Source: Amycolatopsis sp. DSM 110486 (GTDB lineage Bacteria; Actinomycetota; Actinomycetes; Mycobacteriales; Pseudonocardiaceae). Taken from it: DNA of 64,000 bases. The number at the start of each line of letters is the position of its first letter. The first letter of the stretch is position 1. Made by a program: the position numbers and the translations under genes. The notes beneath the pieces were generated by a model. It was not told the DNA's origin and made no database searches. It saw nothing but the letters and a program-made list of their open reading frames with translations. Positions 20,051 through 28,651 of the stretch are shown here, in pieces. The stretch spans positions 9,417,001-9,481,000 of the forward strand of contig NZ_CP080519.1 in the NCBI RefSeq assembly GCF_019468465.1, in the 5' to 3' direction.

Positions 20051-21309
20051 CGCTCCTGACTCCTCGATCCGTTCACGCGTGTGCGCACGCTCTCGGTGAT
20101 CTCCGTGATGGTTGCGGCCGGCAGGCCCGTGGCGGGCAGCTCGGCGATGCCGAGCTCCACGAGCTTGCGCGCGACGGCGGCGATGGCGTCGTCGGCAAGA
20201 CCCCGGGCCGCGGCGTCGACCCAGCGGCCCGCCACCGGCGCGCACAACCGGCGCACCTCGTCCACTGTGGACGGACGGGCGAGCAGGGCCCAGACGAGGG
20301 CGACCGGGGGCAGCCACTCGCCGGGCGGCTGGGCGTCGAGGTACCGGATCTCCAGGTACCCGTGGGGCCGCACCGGGGTGAACATCGTGGTGAGGTGGTA
20401 GTCGAGGTCCTCCGCCGTCGGGCGGCGCAGCACCCCGGCCGCACCGCGGCCGTCGATCCAGTCGGCGAACGTGAGCCCGTCCGGCGCGTCCCACGGCCGC
20501 TCGCCGCGGGGCAGCACCATCAACGGCGTGTCCATCATCCGCCGGCCCCAGTCGGCGGCGGGGTCTGGACCAGGCTCGGCCGAATGGGTCCGAACCGGTT
20601 CGGTCTCGAGCACCGCGAGCCAGCGCGCGGACTCGAGGCCGGTGTCGCGACCGGCGTGCACCCGGGAGTTGGCGAACACGGCGAGCAGCGGCGGCCCCAT
20701 CACGTGGGCCGCCTCCCAGCGCGCCGCGATCTGGTCTGCTTCCCCTGTGTCCACACAGATCTGCAGCCCGGCGGTGCTGCACATCATGGTGATCCCGCCT
20801 TCGCCGATCGGCTCGAACCGGCGCTCCATCGCGGCGTAGCGAGGAGTGCGCAGGGCGCGCCGGGGCGGACGGTGGGCGTCGATGCCCGACTCGCCGAGCA
20901 CGAGTCCGTGCCGGGCCAGCAGGCTGGCGAGATGGGAGAGGTCGGCCGAGACGACTGCGAGCAGATCTGGCAGCGAGGCCTGAGGAAGAGCGGAGATCTC
21001 CACCTGGCACCCGGGCTCGAGGCTCACGGGAGAGCCTGCCGGTAGCGGGGTGGCCGGACTGTCGGGGCGCAGTGTCCGCGGGGTGTGCGGGCCCAGCGCC
21101 GTGGCCAGGACATCGGGGTCGAGCGGGCGGGCCGGGTCCTCGGCGTGGTGCACCGTGAACTCGAGTTCCACGCCCAGCAGTCTCGGTGGGCCGTGCTTGA
21201 AACACACCGAGGCGACGTACGCCTCCCCGGCCGCGCGGTCCGAAAGCACCCGCGCGGTGAGGTTCGACGCACTTCCGGACTTCTCCGGAAAATCGTGCAC
21301 CGCAGTCAT
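20047..21309 (-). CDS. egtA: Glutamate-cysteine ligase EgtA
   Basis: 420 residues. The fold signature RLLGVELEFTVHH carries the ATP/metal-binding Glu residues of the GCS2-type ligases. GCQVEISALPQASL and GITMMCSTAGLQICVD follow, matching the active-site strand of EgtA. It joins glutamate to cysteine to make gamma-glutamylcysteine for EgtB. It is first in the operon; the 178-nt gap to the divergent-side LysR gene presumably holds the operon promoter. No regulator site was recognised there. Confidence 0.94.
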   Translation of the reverse strand: MTAVHDFPEKSGSASNLTARVLSDRAAGEAYVASVCFKHGPPRLLGVELEFTVHHAEDPARPLDPDVLATALGPHTPRTLRPDSPATPLPAGSPVSLEPGCQVEISALPQASLPDLLAVVSADLSHLASLLARHGLVLGESGIDAHRPPRRALRTPRYAAMERRFEPIGEGGITMMCSTAGLQICVDTGEADQIAARWEAAHVMGPPLLAVFANSRVHAGRDTGLESARWLAVLETEPVRTHSAEPGPDPAADWGRRMMDTPLMVLPRGERPWDAPDGLTFADWIDGRGAAGVLRRPTAEDLDYHLTTMFTPVRPHGYLEIRYLDAQPPGEWLPPVALVWALLARPSTVDEVRRLCAPVAGRWVDAAARGLADDAIAAVARKLVELGIAELPATGLPAATITEITESVRTRVNGSRSQER

Positions 21310-21487
21310 CGTTCGCCGTCCGAGTCAAGGAGGTCCGCGGGGTGGGACCTCTCGCCTTCGGACGCTACACGGAGGGTCTGACAAAATCAGGTGCCCGCGA
21401 GTACGCGCGAGATCCACAAGACTCTCGTAAGGACTCCTGACCTGGGTGTTTGTCCTGAAGTTCCGGCACGCTGCTCCGTCCGGATGA

Positions 21488-22414
21488 TCAGGGCAGGGCA
21501 GGTTCGGTGCCCAATCCGAGCTCCGCGGCCGCGGACTGCACGGCCCCGATCACGAGGTGCAACGCCGGGCGGCGGATCTCGGTGCGCCGGTAGGCGATCG
21601 ACACCGTGCGCAGCAGCGGAGTCGTCAGCGTGACCACGTCGATGCCCGGCGGCCGCAGCAGCCGCAGCCCGAGGTCGGACACGAGCGTGACCCCGAGGCC
21701 GGCGCCCACCATGGCCATGGCCGTCGACTGCTCCTCGACCTCGTGGTTGATCTTCGGCGAGAAGCCGTGGCGGTGGCACGCCATGCGCATCGCACGGCCG
21801 AAGTGCGACTTCGGGCTCGCGAGGATCCACGGGTGCTCGGCCAGCTCGTCGAGCGACACCGAACCGGTGGGGAACGCGCCCGCCGGCACCGCGGCGTGCA
21901 GGCGTTCGATGGCCACCACCGCGCGTTCCAGCCCGTTGTCCCACCGCGTCGGCGCGTCGGAATAGTCGATCACGAACGACAGGTCGAGCGTGCCGTCGCG
22001 CACCGCCTCCGCGGTGTCCTCGGGGGCCAGCTCCCGCGTCTTCAGCTGGATCCCGGGGTACTCGGCGGCGAGCGCGGTGAGCGCGGTGGGCAGCAGGCCG
22101 GACGCCACCGACGCCCACACCCCGGCGGTGAGGCGCGCCGACATCGAGCCCTGTGCTTCCTCCAGCGCCAGCGTCGCGCGCTCGACCGAGCCCAGGATCT
22201 CCTCGGCGTGCTCGGTCAGCAGCACGCCGAGCTCGGTCAGCTGCACACGCCGGCCCAGCCGTTCGAACAACTTCGCGCCCACGTCCCGTTCGAGCTGCGC
22301 CAGCTGCTGCGACACGGCCGAAGCCGTGTAGTGCAGCGACACCGCGGCAGCGGTGACCGTCCCCCGGCGCCGCAGCTCCCGGAGCATCCGCAGGCGGTGC
22401 AACGAAAGCTCCAT
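21488..22414 (-). CDS. LysR-family transcriptional regulator
   Basis: 308 residues. The N-terminal winged helix is standard (LHRLRMLRELRRRGTVTAAAVSLHYTASAVSQQ, given in part), followed by a linker helix and an effector domain (about 90-300) with KSHFGRAMRMACHRHGFSPK. The ATG at 22414 lies 6 nt after TAGGGT on the minus strand, with no ribosome-binding site, so it is probably leaderless. It diverges from the Glu/Leu/Phe/Val dehydrogenase gene and most likely controls it; the effector may be an amino acid, which is inference. Confidence 0.9.
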   Translation of the reverse strand: MELSLHRLRMLRELRRRGTVTAAAVSLHYTASAVSQQLAQLERDVGAKLFERLGRRVQLTELGVLLTEHAEEILGSVERATLALEEAQGSMSARLTAGVWASVASGLLPTALTALAAEYPGIQLKTRELAPEDTAEAVRDGTLDLSFVIDYSDAPTRWDNGLERAVVAIERLHAAVPAGAFPTGSVSLDELAEHPWILASPKSHFGRAMRMACHRHGFSPKINHEVEEQSTAMAMVGAGLGVTLVSDLGLRLLRPPGIDVVTLTTPLLRTVSIAYRRTEIRRPALHLVIGAVQSAAAELGLGTEPALP

Positions 22415-22420
22415 ACAGAA

Positions 22421-22426
22421 ACCCTA
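22421..22426 (-). promoter_or_regulatory. -10 hexamer TAGGGT of the leaderless lysR gene
   Basis: TAGGGT on the minus strand is followed by 6 nt (TTCTGT) and then the ATG of the LysR gene. Confidence 0.5.
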
Positions 22427-22534
22427 AACAACTTCGTGCAGCTTCGTTAACTGGACGCGAAGGCGGTCGCGACCGCACCCTCGAAAGCGGCGGCCGAGCA
22501 GGGCCGCCCCCGACTCTTGGAGGTGAGTGGCCCG

Positions 22535-23734
22535 ATGCTTTCGCCGAACGCCGAACCGTTGATGAGGCTGACGTGGACCGACCCCATCACCGGCGCGCAC
22601 GGCTACCTGGTCGTGCACAGCCTGGTGTCCGGCGTCGCCACGGGCGGCACGCGAATGCGGGCGGGCTGCACGATGGGCGAGGTCGAGGACCTCGCCCGCG
22701 GGATGGCGAACAAGACGGCCACGTTCAACCTCCCCGTCGGCGGTGCCAAGGGCGGCATCGACTTCGACCCCAAGGACCCGCGGGCGTTCAGCGTGCTCAC
22801 GCGGTTCTGCGAGTTCCTGCGCCCGTGGCTCGACGCCAGCTGGGTGACCGCCGAGGACCTCGGCGTGCCACAGCACCTCATCGACTCCGTGTTCGAGAAG
22901 CTCGGGCTGCAGCAGTCCTACCACGCCGCGATCCACCGTTCGGCCGATCCCGGGCGCACGCTGCGGCGCGTGCAGGCCGGGCTCAACGCGCCCGTGCCCG
23001 GCGGGCTCCTGCTGGGTGACGTGATCGGCGGCTACGGCGTGGCGCAGGCCTGCCTGGGCGCCGCCTCGGCGTGGGGCTGGGACGCGGCCGAAACGACCGT
23101 CGCGATCCAGGGCATCGGCACCATGGGCGGCGGGGCCGCGTGGTACCTGCACGAAGCCGGCGTGAAGGTCGTCGCCGTGGCCGACGCGGCGGGCACGCTC
23201 TACGACCCCGAGGGCCTCGACGTGCCGGCGCTGCTCGACCTGCGCGACCGCTTCGGCGAGGTGGACCGTTCGCGGCTGCCCGAAGGCGTCCGCACCCTGC
23301 CACGCGAGGCGGTCGTGGCGACCGACGCCGACATCCTCGTGCCGGCCGCGATCTCCTACGCGCTGCGCGTGGACAACGAGAACCTCGTGAAGGCCAAGGT
23401 CGTGGTGGAAGCCGCGAACGCGGCGACGACGCCCGAGGCCGAGGCCTCGCTGTCCGCACGGGGTGTCGCGGTGATCCCGGACTTCGTCGCGAACGCGGGT
23501 GCCGCCGCGTGGGCGTGGTGGCTGCTGCTCGGCGAGGTGGGCGCCGACCCGGCCGACTCATTCCTTCGCCTGCGCACGGAGATGCAGGCGAAGGTGGCGC
23601 TGCTGCTGGCCGAGTGGAACCTCGACCGCGTGCCGCCGCGCGTGACCGGCCTGCAGCTGGCCGAGACCACCCGCGCCGCCCGGGCGGCTGAGGCGCAGGC
23701 GAACGAGGGTGCGCCTGCCCTTCTCATCCCGTAG
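22535..23734 (+). CDS. Glu/Leu/Phe/Val dehydrogenase
   Basis: 399 residues from the ATG at 22535, which follows GGAGGTGAG at 22519-22527; a TTG at 22517 overlaps that site. The dimerisation/substrate domain has NLPVGGAKGGIDFDPKD with the catalytic Lys cluster, and WVTAEDLGV. The NAD(P)-binding Rossmann domain follows (TVAIQGIGTMGGGAAWYL), then FVANAGAAAWAWW. The enzyme should oxidatively deaminate an amino acid to the 2-oxo acid. Which amino acid cannot be read reliably. It diverges from a LysR regulator and ends before a strong hairpin. Confidence 0.9.
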   Translation: MLSPNAEPLMRLTWTDPITGAHGYLVVHSLVSGVATGGTRMRAGCTMGEVEDLARGMANKTATFNLPVGGAKGGIDFDPKDPRAFSVLTRFCEFLRPWLDASWVTAEDLGVPQHLIDSVFEKLGLQQSYHAAIHRSADPGRTLRRVQAGLNAPVPGGLLLGDVIGGYGVAQACLGAASAWGWDAAETTVAIQGIGTMGGGAAWYLHEAGVKVVAVADAAGTLYDPEGLDVPALLDLRDRFGEVDRSRLPEGVRTLPREAVVATDADILVPAAISYALRVDNENLVKAKVVVEAANAATTPEAEASLSARGVAVIPDFVANAGAAAWAWWLLLGEVGADPADSFLRLRTEMQAKVALLLAEWNLDRVPPRVTGLQLAETTRAARAAEAQANEGAPALLIP

Positions 23735-23762
23735 CAGGCCGCAGCCCCTCGGGACCGGGGGT

Positions 23763-23798
23763 CGCGCGGTGCCCCGAGACGGGGCGGGGCACCGCGCG
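23763..23798. terminator. Hairpin between the dehydrogenase and pip genes
   Basis: 13-bp perfect stem CGCGCGGTGCCCC / GGGGCACCGCGCG with a 10-nt loop, between two convergent stop codons. Confidence 0.75.
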
Positions 23799-23830
23799 GA
23801 ACTTCCCGGCGTTCCAGAATTTCGGGGAGC

Positions 23831-24781
23831 TCAGGACCGGGCGAACCGGTCGAGCACGCCGACGAGGACCTCGCTGATCGAGCCGGTGGCCGTGGTGTGC
23901 CCGGAGTCGCCGACGAGCAGGAGCTCCGCGTCCGGCAGCGCCCGTTCCAGCAGCCACGGCGTGCCGACCAGGTTGCCGAGATCGAGCGAGCCCTGGACCA
24001 GCGCCGCCGGGATCCCCGCGAGCCGGTGGGTGTCGCGCAGGATGGCGCCGTCCTCACTGAAGCAGCCGTTGGCGAAGTAGTGCGTGACGAGCCGCGCGAA
24101 CGCCAGCCGGTACGCGGGGTCGGTGAACCGCGACGCCACCGGTTCGATCGAGAGCATCGCGTCTTCCCACTCGCACCAGCGGCGGGCGGCGGCTTCGTGG
24201 ACGGCGGGGTCGGGATCCATCAGCAGCCGGTGGTACGCGCGGGCCAGGTCACCGTCGCGCTCGGCCTCCGGCACGCCGTCGCGGAACTTCGCGAACGCCG
24301 CCGGGAACACCGCGCCGAGCCCCCGCGTGAGCAGGTCCAGCTCGGCCTGCCGGTCGGTGGCCAAGCCGAGGAGCACGAGCTCGCTGACGCGCTCCGGGTG
24401 ACGTTCGGCGTACAGCAGCGAGAGCGCCGACCCCCAGGACCCACCGAACAGCAGCCAGGTGTCGATGCCGAGCGTGGTCCGCAGCAGTTCCATGTCGGCG
24501 AGCAGGTGCGGGGTGGTGTTGGCCGAGAGGTCGGCGACGGGCTCGCCCGCGTACGGCGTGCTGCGCCCGCAGCCGCGCTGGTCGAACAGCACCACGCGGT
24601 AGCGATCGGGGTCGAAGAACCGCCGGTGCGCCGGCAGGCAGCCACTGCCGGGTCCGCCGTGCACGACGAGGGCGGGTTTTCCGGCGGGGTTGCCGCACTC
24701 CTCCCAGTACACGGCGTGGCCGTCGCCGGCGTCCAGCATTCCGGTGCGGTACGGGGTGGTCTCGGGGTGCAGTCCAGGCAC
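23831..24781 (-). CDS. pip: Prolyl aminopeptidase
   Basis: 316 residues, the normal length of the alpha/beta-hydrolase prolyl iminopeptidases (S33). Oxyanion motif HGGPG (41-45), nucleophile Ser115 in GGSWGS, and the C-terminal His in GDSGHTTATG. DQRGCGRSTPY, typical of this family, is present. It removes N-terminal proline from peptides in the cytoplasm. GTG start with AAGGGA upstream. It follows the ESX-like cassette on the same strand with a 33-nt gap but is not obviously linked to it. Confidence 0.94.
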   Translation of the reverse strand: MPGLHPETTPYRTGMLDAGDGHAVYWEECGNPAGKPALVVHGGPGSGCLPAHRRFFDPDRYRVVLFDQRGCGRSTPYAGEPVADLSANTTPHLLADMELLRTTLGIDTWLLFGGSWGSALSLLYAERHPERVSELVLLGLATDRQAELDLLTRGLGAVFPAAFAKFRDGVPEAERDGDLARAYHRLLMDPDPAVHEAAARRWCEWEDAMLSIEPVASRFTDPAYRLAFARLVTHYFANGCFSEDGAILRDTHRLAGIPAALVQGSLDLGNLVGTPWLLERALPDAELLLVGDSGHTTATGSISEVLVGVLDRFARS

Positions 24782-24814
24782 GGCACGTCCCTTTCGACGG
24801 AGCCTTCCGGCGGG

Positions 24815-25564
24815 TCAGAGCAGGTCCGCGGCCAGCTCCCACAGCGCACGGCACAGCTGTGCGGGTGCGGCAGGGCCGAGGTGGATCACGGCTTCGGCGC
24901 CGGAGCCGGCGGTGTGGCTGAGGTAGCGGCCCCAGTCGGTGTCGGCGTAGTGCAGGGGTTCGTCCACACACAGGCGGCGGCCGACTTCGTCGCGGCGGGC
25001 GACGTACAGCTCACCGCTGCCGTGGACCGGGCGCCGCACCAGGCTGACGACGTCGGCCAGCTCGGGTTCGAGCGGGTACGCGTCCTCGCCGCGGCGCGCG
25101 GCGTCCGCGAGGTCAGAGACACGGACCGAACGCGGGACGCCGCCACCGGCCCCGACGACCGGGAGCTGCTCCACAAGGGTCTCGACCAGCCGCTGCCGGT
25201 CGATCTCCTGCACGCCAACGTGCTCACCGTCGGACACGGCGAGCACCGCCTGCAGCCCGCTCGCGGCGACGAGCACGCCGTAGGTGCGCCCGCCCGTGGC
25301 GACCCAGCCGTAGTACTCCTCCGCCGGCCGCGACAGCAGCGGCAGCCAGTCGAGGAAGTCGACGGTGGCGCGGCCGCGCCGGTCGACGAGGCCGGCCACG
25401 GCGAGCGCGTCGTCGATCCGCTTGGCGGCCTCCTCGCGTTCGAGATCCGACAGCCACACCGGTTCGGGGCGCAGCGTCACGTGCAACGACCCGACCTGCT
25501 CGCGCTCGGCGAGCGCCGCGAGCGCTTCCAGCGGTACGTCGACCCGTCCGGCCACGGCCGTCAC
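24815..25564 (-). CDS. EspG-family ESX secretion-associated protein
   Basis: 249 residues from the GTG at 25564, which overlaps the preceding stop by 4 nt. The sequence fits EspG (PF14011): an N-terminal strand-rich half (SLHVTLRPEPVWLSDLER), EEYYGWVATGGRTYGVLVAA, then a helical centre with LVETLVEQLP and a C-terminal strand and helix. EspG proteins are cytoplasmic chaperones for PE/PPE-type substrates of type VII secretion. This fits the PPE/WXG-like protein encoded directly upstream. No secretion ATPase or membrane component is nearby. Confidence 0.75.
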   Translation of the reverse strand: MTAVAGRVDVPLEALAALAEREQVGSLHVTLRPEPVWLSDLEREEAAKRIDDALAVAGLVDRRGRATVDFLDWLPLLSRPAEEYYGWVATGGRTYGVLVAASGLQAVLAVSDGEHVGVQEIDRQRLVETLVEQLPVVGAGGGVPRSVRVSDLADAARRGEDAYPLEPELADVVSLVRRPVHGSGELYVARRDEVGRRLCVDEPLHYADTDWGRYLSHTAGSGAEAVIHLGPAAPAQLCRALWELAADLL

Positions 25565-26832
25565 TCGCCGATGACCGGCGGGATCGTCCGCTGATCGGTG
25601 CCGAAGAGGGCGTCGGGGTCGGGTTCGACGAGGAAGTCGGGACGGCGGTGCTCGGCGTCCTCCTCCTCTTCCCCGCGGCGGCCGGCGGCACCCCCCGGTC
25701 CCATCGATGTCCCGCGGCTCCCCGCGGCGCCCCGCGCGGCAGCGGCTTCTTCGGCCGCGACGGCGTTCAGACCACCGACGCCGGACCGCGCAGCGGCACC
25801 GCCACGCAGCGCGCGGCCTTCTGCCGCGCCGGCTTGGCCCCCCGTGCCGCCCGCGAACCGGCCGCCGGACGCGCCTCGGCCCGCGGTGCCTGCGGGGTCG
25901 CCGCCGATGAGGCCGGTCGGGCCGGACGTCGGGGTCTGGCCGGTGTCCGGGACGAACGCCGTGCCACCCCGGCTCGAGGTCGGGTCCGGCCACGTCGACG
26001 TGGCCGGCGGGACCGCGGTGTTCGTGCCGCCGGTGCTGCTCTGCGTGGTGGTCGTGTCCGCCGGGTGGCGCGTACCGCCGGTCCCGCCGGTTTCCCCGGT
26101 GTGGCCGGTGCCGCCCGTCCCGCCGGTGTGGCCGGTGCCGGTGTGGCCGCCCGTGATCACCTGCTCGCCGGTGCCGTGGAAGCCGGTGGCCGGGGTCTGC
26201 CCGGCGGTCCCGGTCCCCGTCGTCCCGCCCGGCGTGGTGCTCCCGAGCGACCCCGGGACGGTCACGTGCCCCGGCGGCGCCGGCGTGGACAGCCGGATCG
26301 CCGCGCCGTCGGACTCCAGCGTGCCGTACTGCGTCGGCAGCACCGACTTCGTGCTCGTCGTGACGCCGTTGTATTGGTCCATCACGCGCACGTTGGTGTC
26401 GTTGGCGGCGTTGTACTTGTTCAGCTTGTCCTGGTACGAGTTCTGGTCGTGCGCCGCCATGAACGGCCCCGCGATCGGGATCGCCGCCTTCAGCCCCGTC
26501 GTCCACGGGCTCGGCTTGTCCGGCTTCGGCGGCACCTCGACCACGGCGTGGCTCGAGTCCTCGAAACTGCTCGCCTGCATGTCCACCGACGCGTTGGTCA
26601 TGTCGAGCGGGTCCGCGGTGTCCGCGAACGCCTTCTCCAGCGGGCCCGCGCCCGCGTTGGCGGCGTCGGCACCGTTGCCCGTCCACGACTTCGCCATGCG
26701 GTCCTGCAGGTCCTTGATGCTCTGCGCCCGCTCCAGGTATGCCGACGACAGCTCCTGCACCTGCGTGGCCGCGGTCCGCAGCCCCGAGGTGTTGCCGGTT
26801 CTGAAGTTCTCGTAGATCTGCTTGCCGTCCAC
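25561..26832 (-). CDS. WXG/PPE-type protein with Gly/Thr-rich repeat tail
   Basis: 423 residues. The N-terminal 110 residues are helical with a WxG-type turn (KSWTGNGADAAN), like type VII substrates. A short hydrophobic patch (KAAIPIAGPFMAAHD) follows. Residues about 185-290 are low-complexity Thr/Gly/Pro/His, including repeats of the type GGHTGTGHTGGTG. The C-terminus is acidic and Ala/Gly rich. GTG start adjacent to the DUF3558 stop, no spacer. Probably secreted or surface-exposed through an ESX system; the tail could be a spacer or adhesive region. Function unknown. Confidence 0.7.
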   Translation of the reverse strand: MDGKQIYENFRTGNTSGLRTAATQVQELSSAYLERAQSIKDLQDRMAKSWTGNGADAANAGAGPLEKAFADTADPLDMTNASVDMQASSFEDSSHAVVEVPPKPDKPSPWTTGLKAAIPIAGPFMAAHDQNSYQDKLNKYNAANDTNVRVMDQYNGVTTSTKSVLPTQYGTLESDGAAIRLSTPAPPGHVTVPGSLGSTTPGGTTGTGTAGQTPATGFHGTGEQVITGGHTGTGHTGGTGGTGHTGETGGTGGTRHPADTTTTQSSTGGTNTAVPPATSTWPDPTSSRGGTAFVPDTGQTPTSGPTGLIGGDPAGTAGRGASGGRFAGGTGGQAGAAEGRALRGGAAARSGVGGLNAVAAEEAAAARGAAGSRGTSMGPGGAAGRRGEEEEDAEHRRPDFLVEPDPDALFGTDQRTIPPVIGE

Positions 26833-27459
26833 CTAAGCCCCCTTGAGTGTGCCGACGACGGCGCCTGCCACGGTTTCCGCGACCTGGCACGAATCCTGCT
26901 CGCCTTGATAACCCTGGGCCGCCGTGGCGAAGGCGAGCTCGTCCGAGAGACCCACCCAGAGGGTGCAGTTCCCGCGAGCCCTGCGGTCGCTGAGATCGCT
27001 GAACACCGCGGGGTGACCGGCCACCGAGGGAGCGGGGTCCACGAAGCCCAGTTGCCCCGCGTCCTTCGCGCGGTAGATACCGGCGAGGCCGCCCATCCCC
27101 TGGTCGCGGTTCCCCGTGCCGATGATGATCTGGACGCTGAGCCCTTCGGCACCGATCTGCCAGCCACAGCCGGGCCCCGCCTCGGCGAACGGCCCGCTCA
27201 CCGTTGCTTCGCCCTGCGCCGGATAGCGCAGCGGGGCCAGCACGCTCTCCGGCACGAGCGCGCAAGGTTTGCCCAGGTACGCGGCCGGATCGAGGGGGTC
27301 CGTCACCTTCGGCGCACGGGAATCGGGGGCGGTGCCGGAGGCACTGCTCGGAGCCGGCTGCGCGGTGCCCGCGGTGGGTGCCGAACACCCGGCCGCCACC
27401 ACGGCGGCCACGACCACGAGCGCGGCGCACCCCGCCGCCCTCGCGCTGGCTCCCCTCAT
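26833..27459 (-). CDS. DUF3558 lipoprotein
   Basis: 208 residues from the ATG at 27459, which overlaps the upstream stop by 4 nt. The signal peptide ends in a lipobox (VVAAGCSAPT). A Ser/Ala/Pro-rich spacer leads to the DUF3558 domain, which has Cys residues in KPCALVPE, GPGCGWQ, GNCTLWV and QDSCQVAE, probably two disulfides. DUF3558 lipoproteins are abundant in Pseudonocardiaceae and have no established function. Here it sits between two type VII-like helical proteins. Confidence 0.85.
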   Translation of the reverse strand: MRGASARAAGCAALVVVAAVVAAGCSAPTAGTAQPAPSSASGTAPDSRAPKVTDPLDPAAYLGKPCALVPESVLAPLRYPAQGEATVSGPFAEAGPGCGWQIGAEGLSVQIIIGTGNRDQGMGGLAGIYRAKDAGQLGFVDPAPSVAGHPAVFSDLSDRRARGNCTLWVGLSDELAFATAAQGYQGEQDSCQVAETVAGAVVGTLKGA

Positions 27460-27851
27460 CGTGCCTGGCCGAGCTCGGCGTTCGCCTGGTCGGTCGCCAC
27501 GGTCTTGTCCTTCGCCGCCTTCAGCTTCGCGACGTAGCCCTGCACGTACTGGCGCATCGAATCGTTCTGCTCCTGCAGCGCGCGCAACGAGTCGCCACCG
27601 GTGGTGGCGTAACCGCTGCTGGCGGGATCCTTCCCAGGAGCTTTCAACGCCGCGACGATGTCCACGATCTTGCGGCCGTCCGCGGTGATCTTCGTCAACT
27701 GGTCTTCCCACAGGCCGATCACGGCGTCGAGCTCCGCGGGCTCCATCTCGAAGGTGCCGCCGCCACCGCTCCCACCGCCGTACACGGGGCCACGGCCGGA
27801 GACGTCGCCGAAGACGGTTTGGGCCGCGCGGCCCGCTTCGCCGATGATCAA
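27456..27851 (-). CDS. Small EspC/WXG100-like helical protein
   Basis: 131 residues. A Gly-rich N-terminus is followed by two predicted helices (about 37-70 and 85-125) separated by a short turn (SSGYATTGGD), the general plan of ESX-secreted helical hairpins, though the WxG itself is not present. It is the first gene of a four-gene operon (this gene, DUF3558 lipoprotein, WXG/PPE-type protein, EspG-like protein) with stop/start overlaps or abutting genes throughout. The role is inferred from context only. Confidence 0.65.
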   Translation of the reverse strand: MIIGEAGRAAQTVFGDVSGRGPVYGGGSGGGGTFEMEPAELDAVIGLWEDQLTKITADGRKIVDIVAALKAPGKDPASSGYATTGGDSLRALQEQNDSMRQYVQGYVAKLKAAKDKTVATDQANAELGQAR

Positions 27852-27982
27852 GGCTCGTTCCTCTCCCCAGTCTCACTCACCGTGATGGCGCACAGCGTAG
27901 TCACCGGCCACGTCCGTGTCAGCAGAACGTGGCCGAGGTGAGACGAAGAAAAGGGGGTGGCGGTTCCGGCGACTCCACGTCA

Positions 27983-27998
27983 CAGTACGTACGTACGG
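27983..27998. promoter_or_regulatory. Second AcnR-type operator, upstream of acnR
   Basis: CAGTACGTACGTACGG matches the AcnR consensus CAGNACnnncGTACTG except for the penultimate base. It lies 38 nt before the acnR ATG, just upstream of a possible -35 (TTGCAA, 28000-28005), in the region shared with the divergent ESX-like operon. Autoregulation, or control of the divergent operon, is inferred. Confidence 0.6.
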
Positions 27999-28035
27999 AT
28001 TGCAAGAACCCCGTCCCAGATGTCAGGATTCCAGG

Positions 28036-28623
28036 ATGCCCCGGGTCAGCCAGGATCACCTCGACGCACGCCGGCGCCAGATCCTCGACGGTTCGCGCGT
28101 GTGCTTCGCCCGCTACGGATACGAGGGTGCCACAGTCCGCCGCCTCGAGGAGGCCACGGGTCTGTCCCGCGGAGCCATCTTCCACCATTTCCGCGACAAG
28201 GAGTCGCTTTTTCTCGCACTCGCCGAGGACGACGCCGTGCGGATGGCCGACGTCGTCGCCGAACAGGGCCTCGTGCAGGTCATGCGCGAGCTGCTCTCCG
28301 GCGACAGCGAACACCCCGCCGACTGGCTGGGCACACGGCTCGAGGTGTCGCGGCGGCTGCGCACCGACCCCGAGTTCCGCGGCCGCTGGGCCGAGCGCTC
28401 CGAGCAGCTGACCACCGCGACGCGCGAACGGCTCATGCGCCAGCGCGAGGCCGGCAACCTGCGCGACGACGTGGACGTGGACGTGCTCACCGCGTTCCTC
28501 GAGCTCGTGCTCGAAGGCCTCGTCTCCCACCTCGCGATGGGACTGCCCGGCGACGACCTCGGCCCCGTGCTCGACCTGGTCGAGGAGACCGTCCGGCGCC
28601 ACCGGCCCGGGGCCACCCGATAG
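28036..28623 (+). CDS. acnR: TetR-family repressor AcnR
   Basis: 195 residues. The start MPRVSQDHLDARRRQILDG and HTH ATGLSRGAIFHHFRDKESLF closely resemble AcnR of Corynebacterium and Rv1474c of M. tuberculosis (recalled). AcnR represses aconitase and responds to citrate-type effectors and iron. In those genomes it lies next to acn; here it is 15.6 kb away on the same strand, with efe, egt and ESX-like genes between. The ATG at 28036 is preferred to upstream in-frame codons because it gives the conserved N-terminus. A matching operator precedes it and another lies in the acnA promoter. Confidence 0.88.
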   Translation: MPRVSQDHLDARRRQILDGSRVCFARYGYEGATVRRLEEATGLSRGAIFHHFRDKESLFLALAEDDAVRMADVVAEQGLVQVMRELLSGDSEHPADWLGTRLEVSRRLRTDPEFRGRWAERSEQLTTATRERLMRQREAGNLRDDVDVDVLTAFLELVLEGLVSHLAMGLPGDDLGPVLDLVEETVRRHRPGATR

Positions 28624-28651
28624 GTGCTCACACTGCGCCGCGGTCGCTTTC

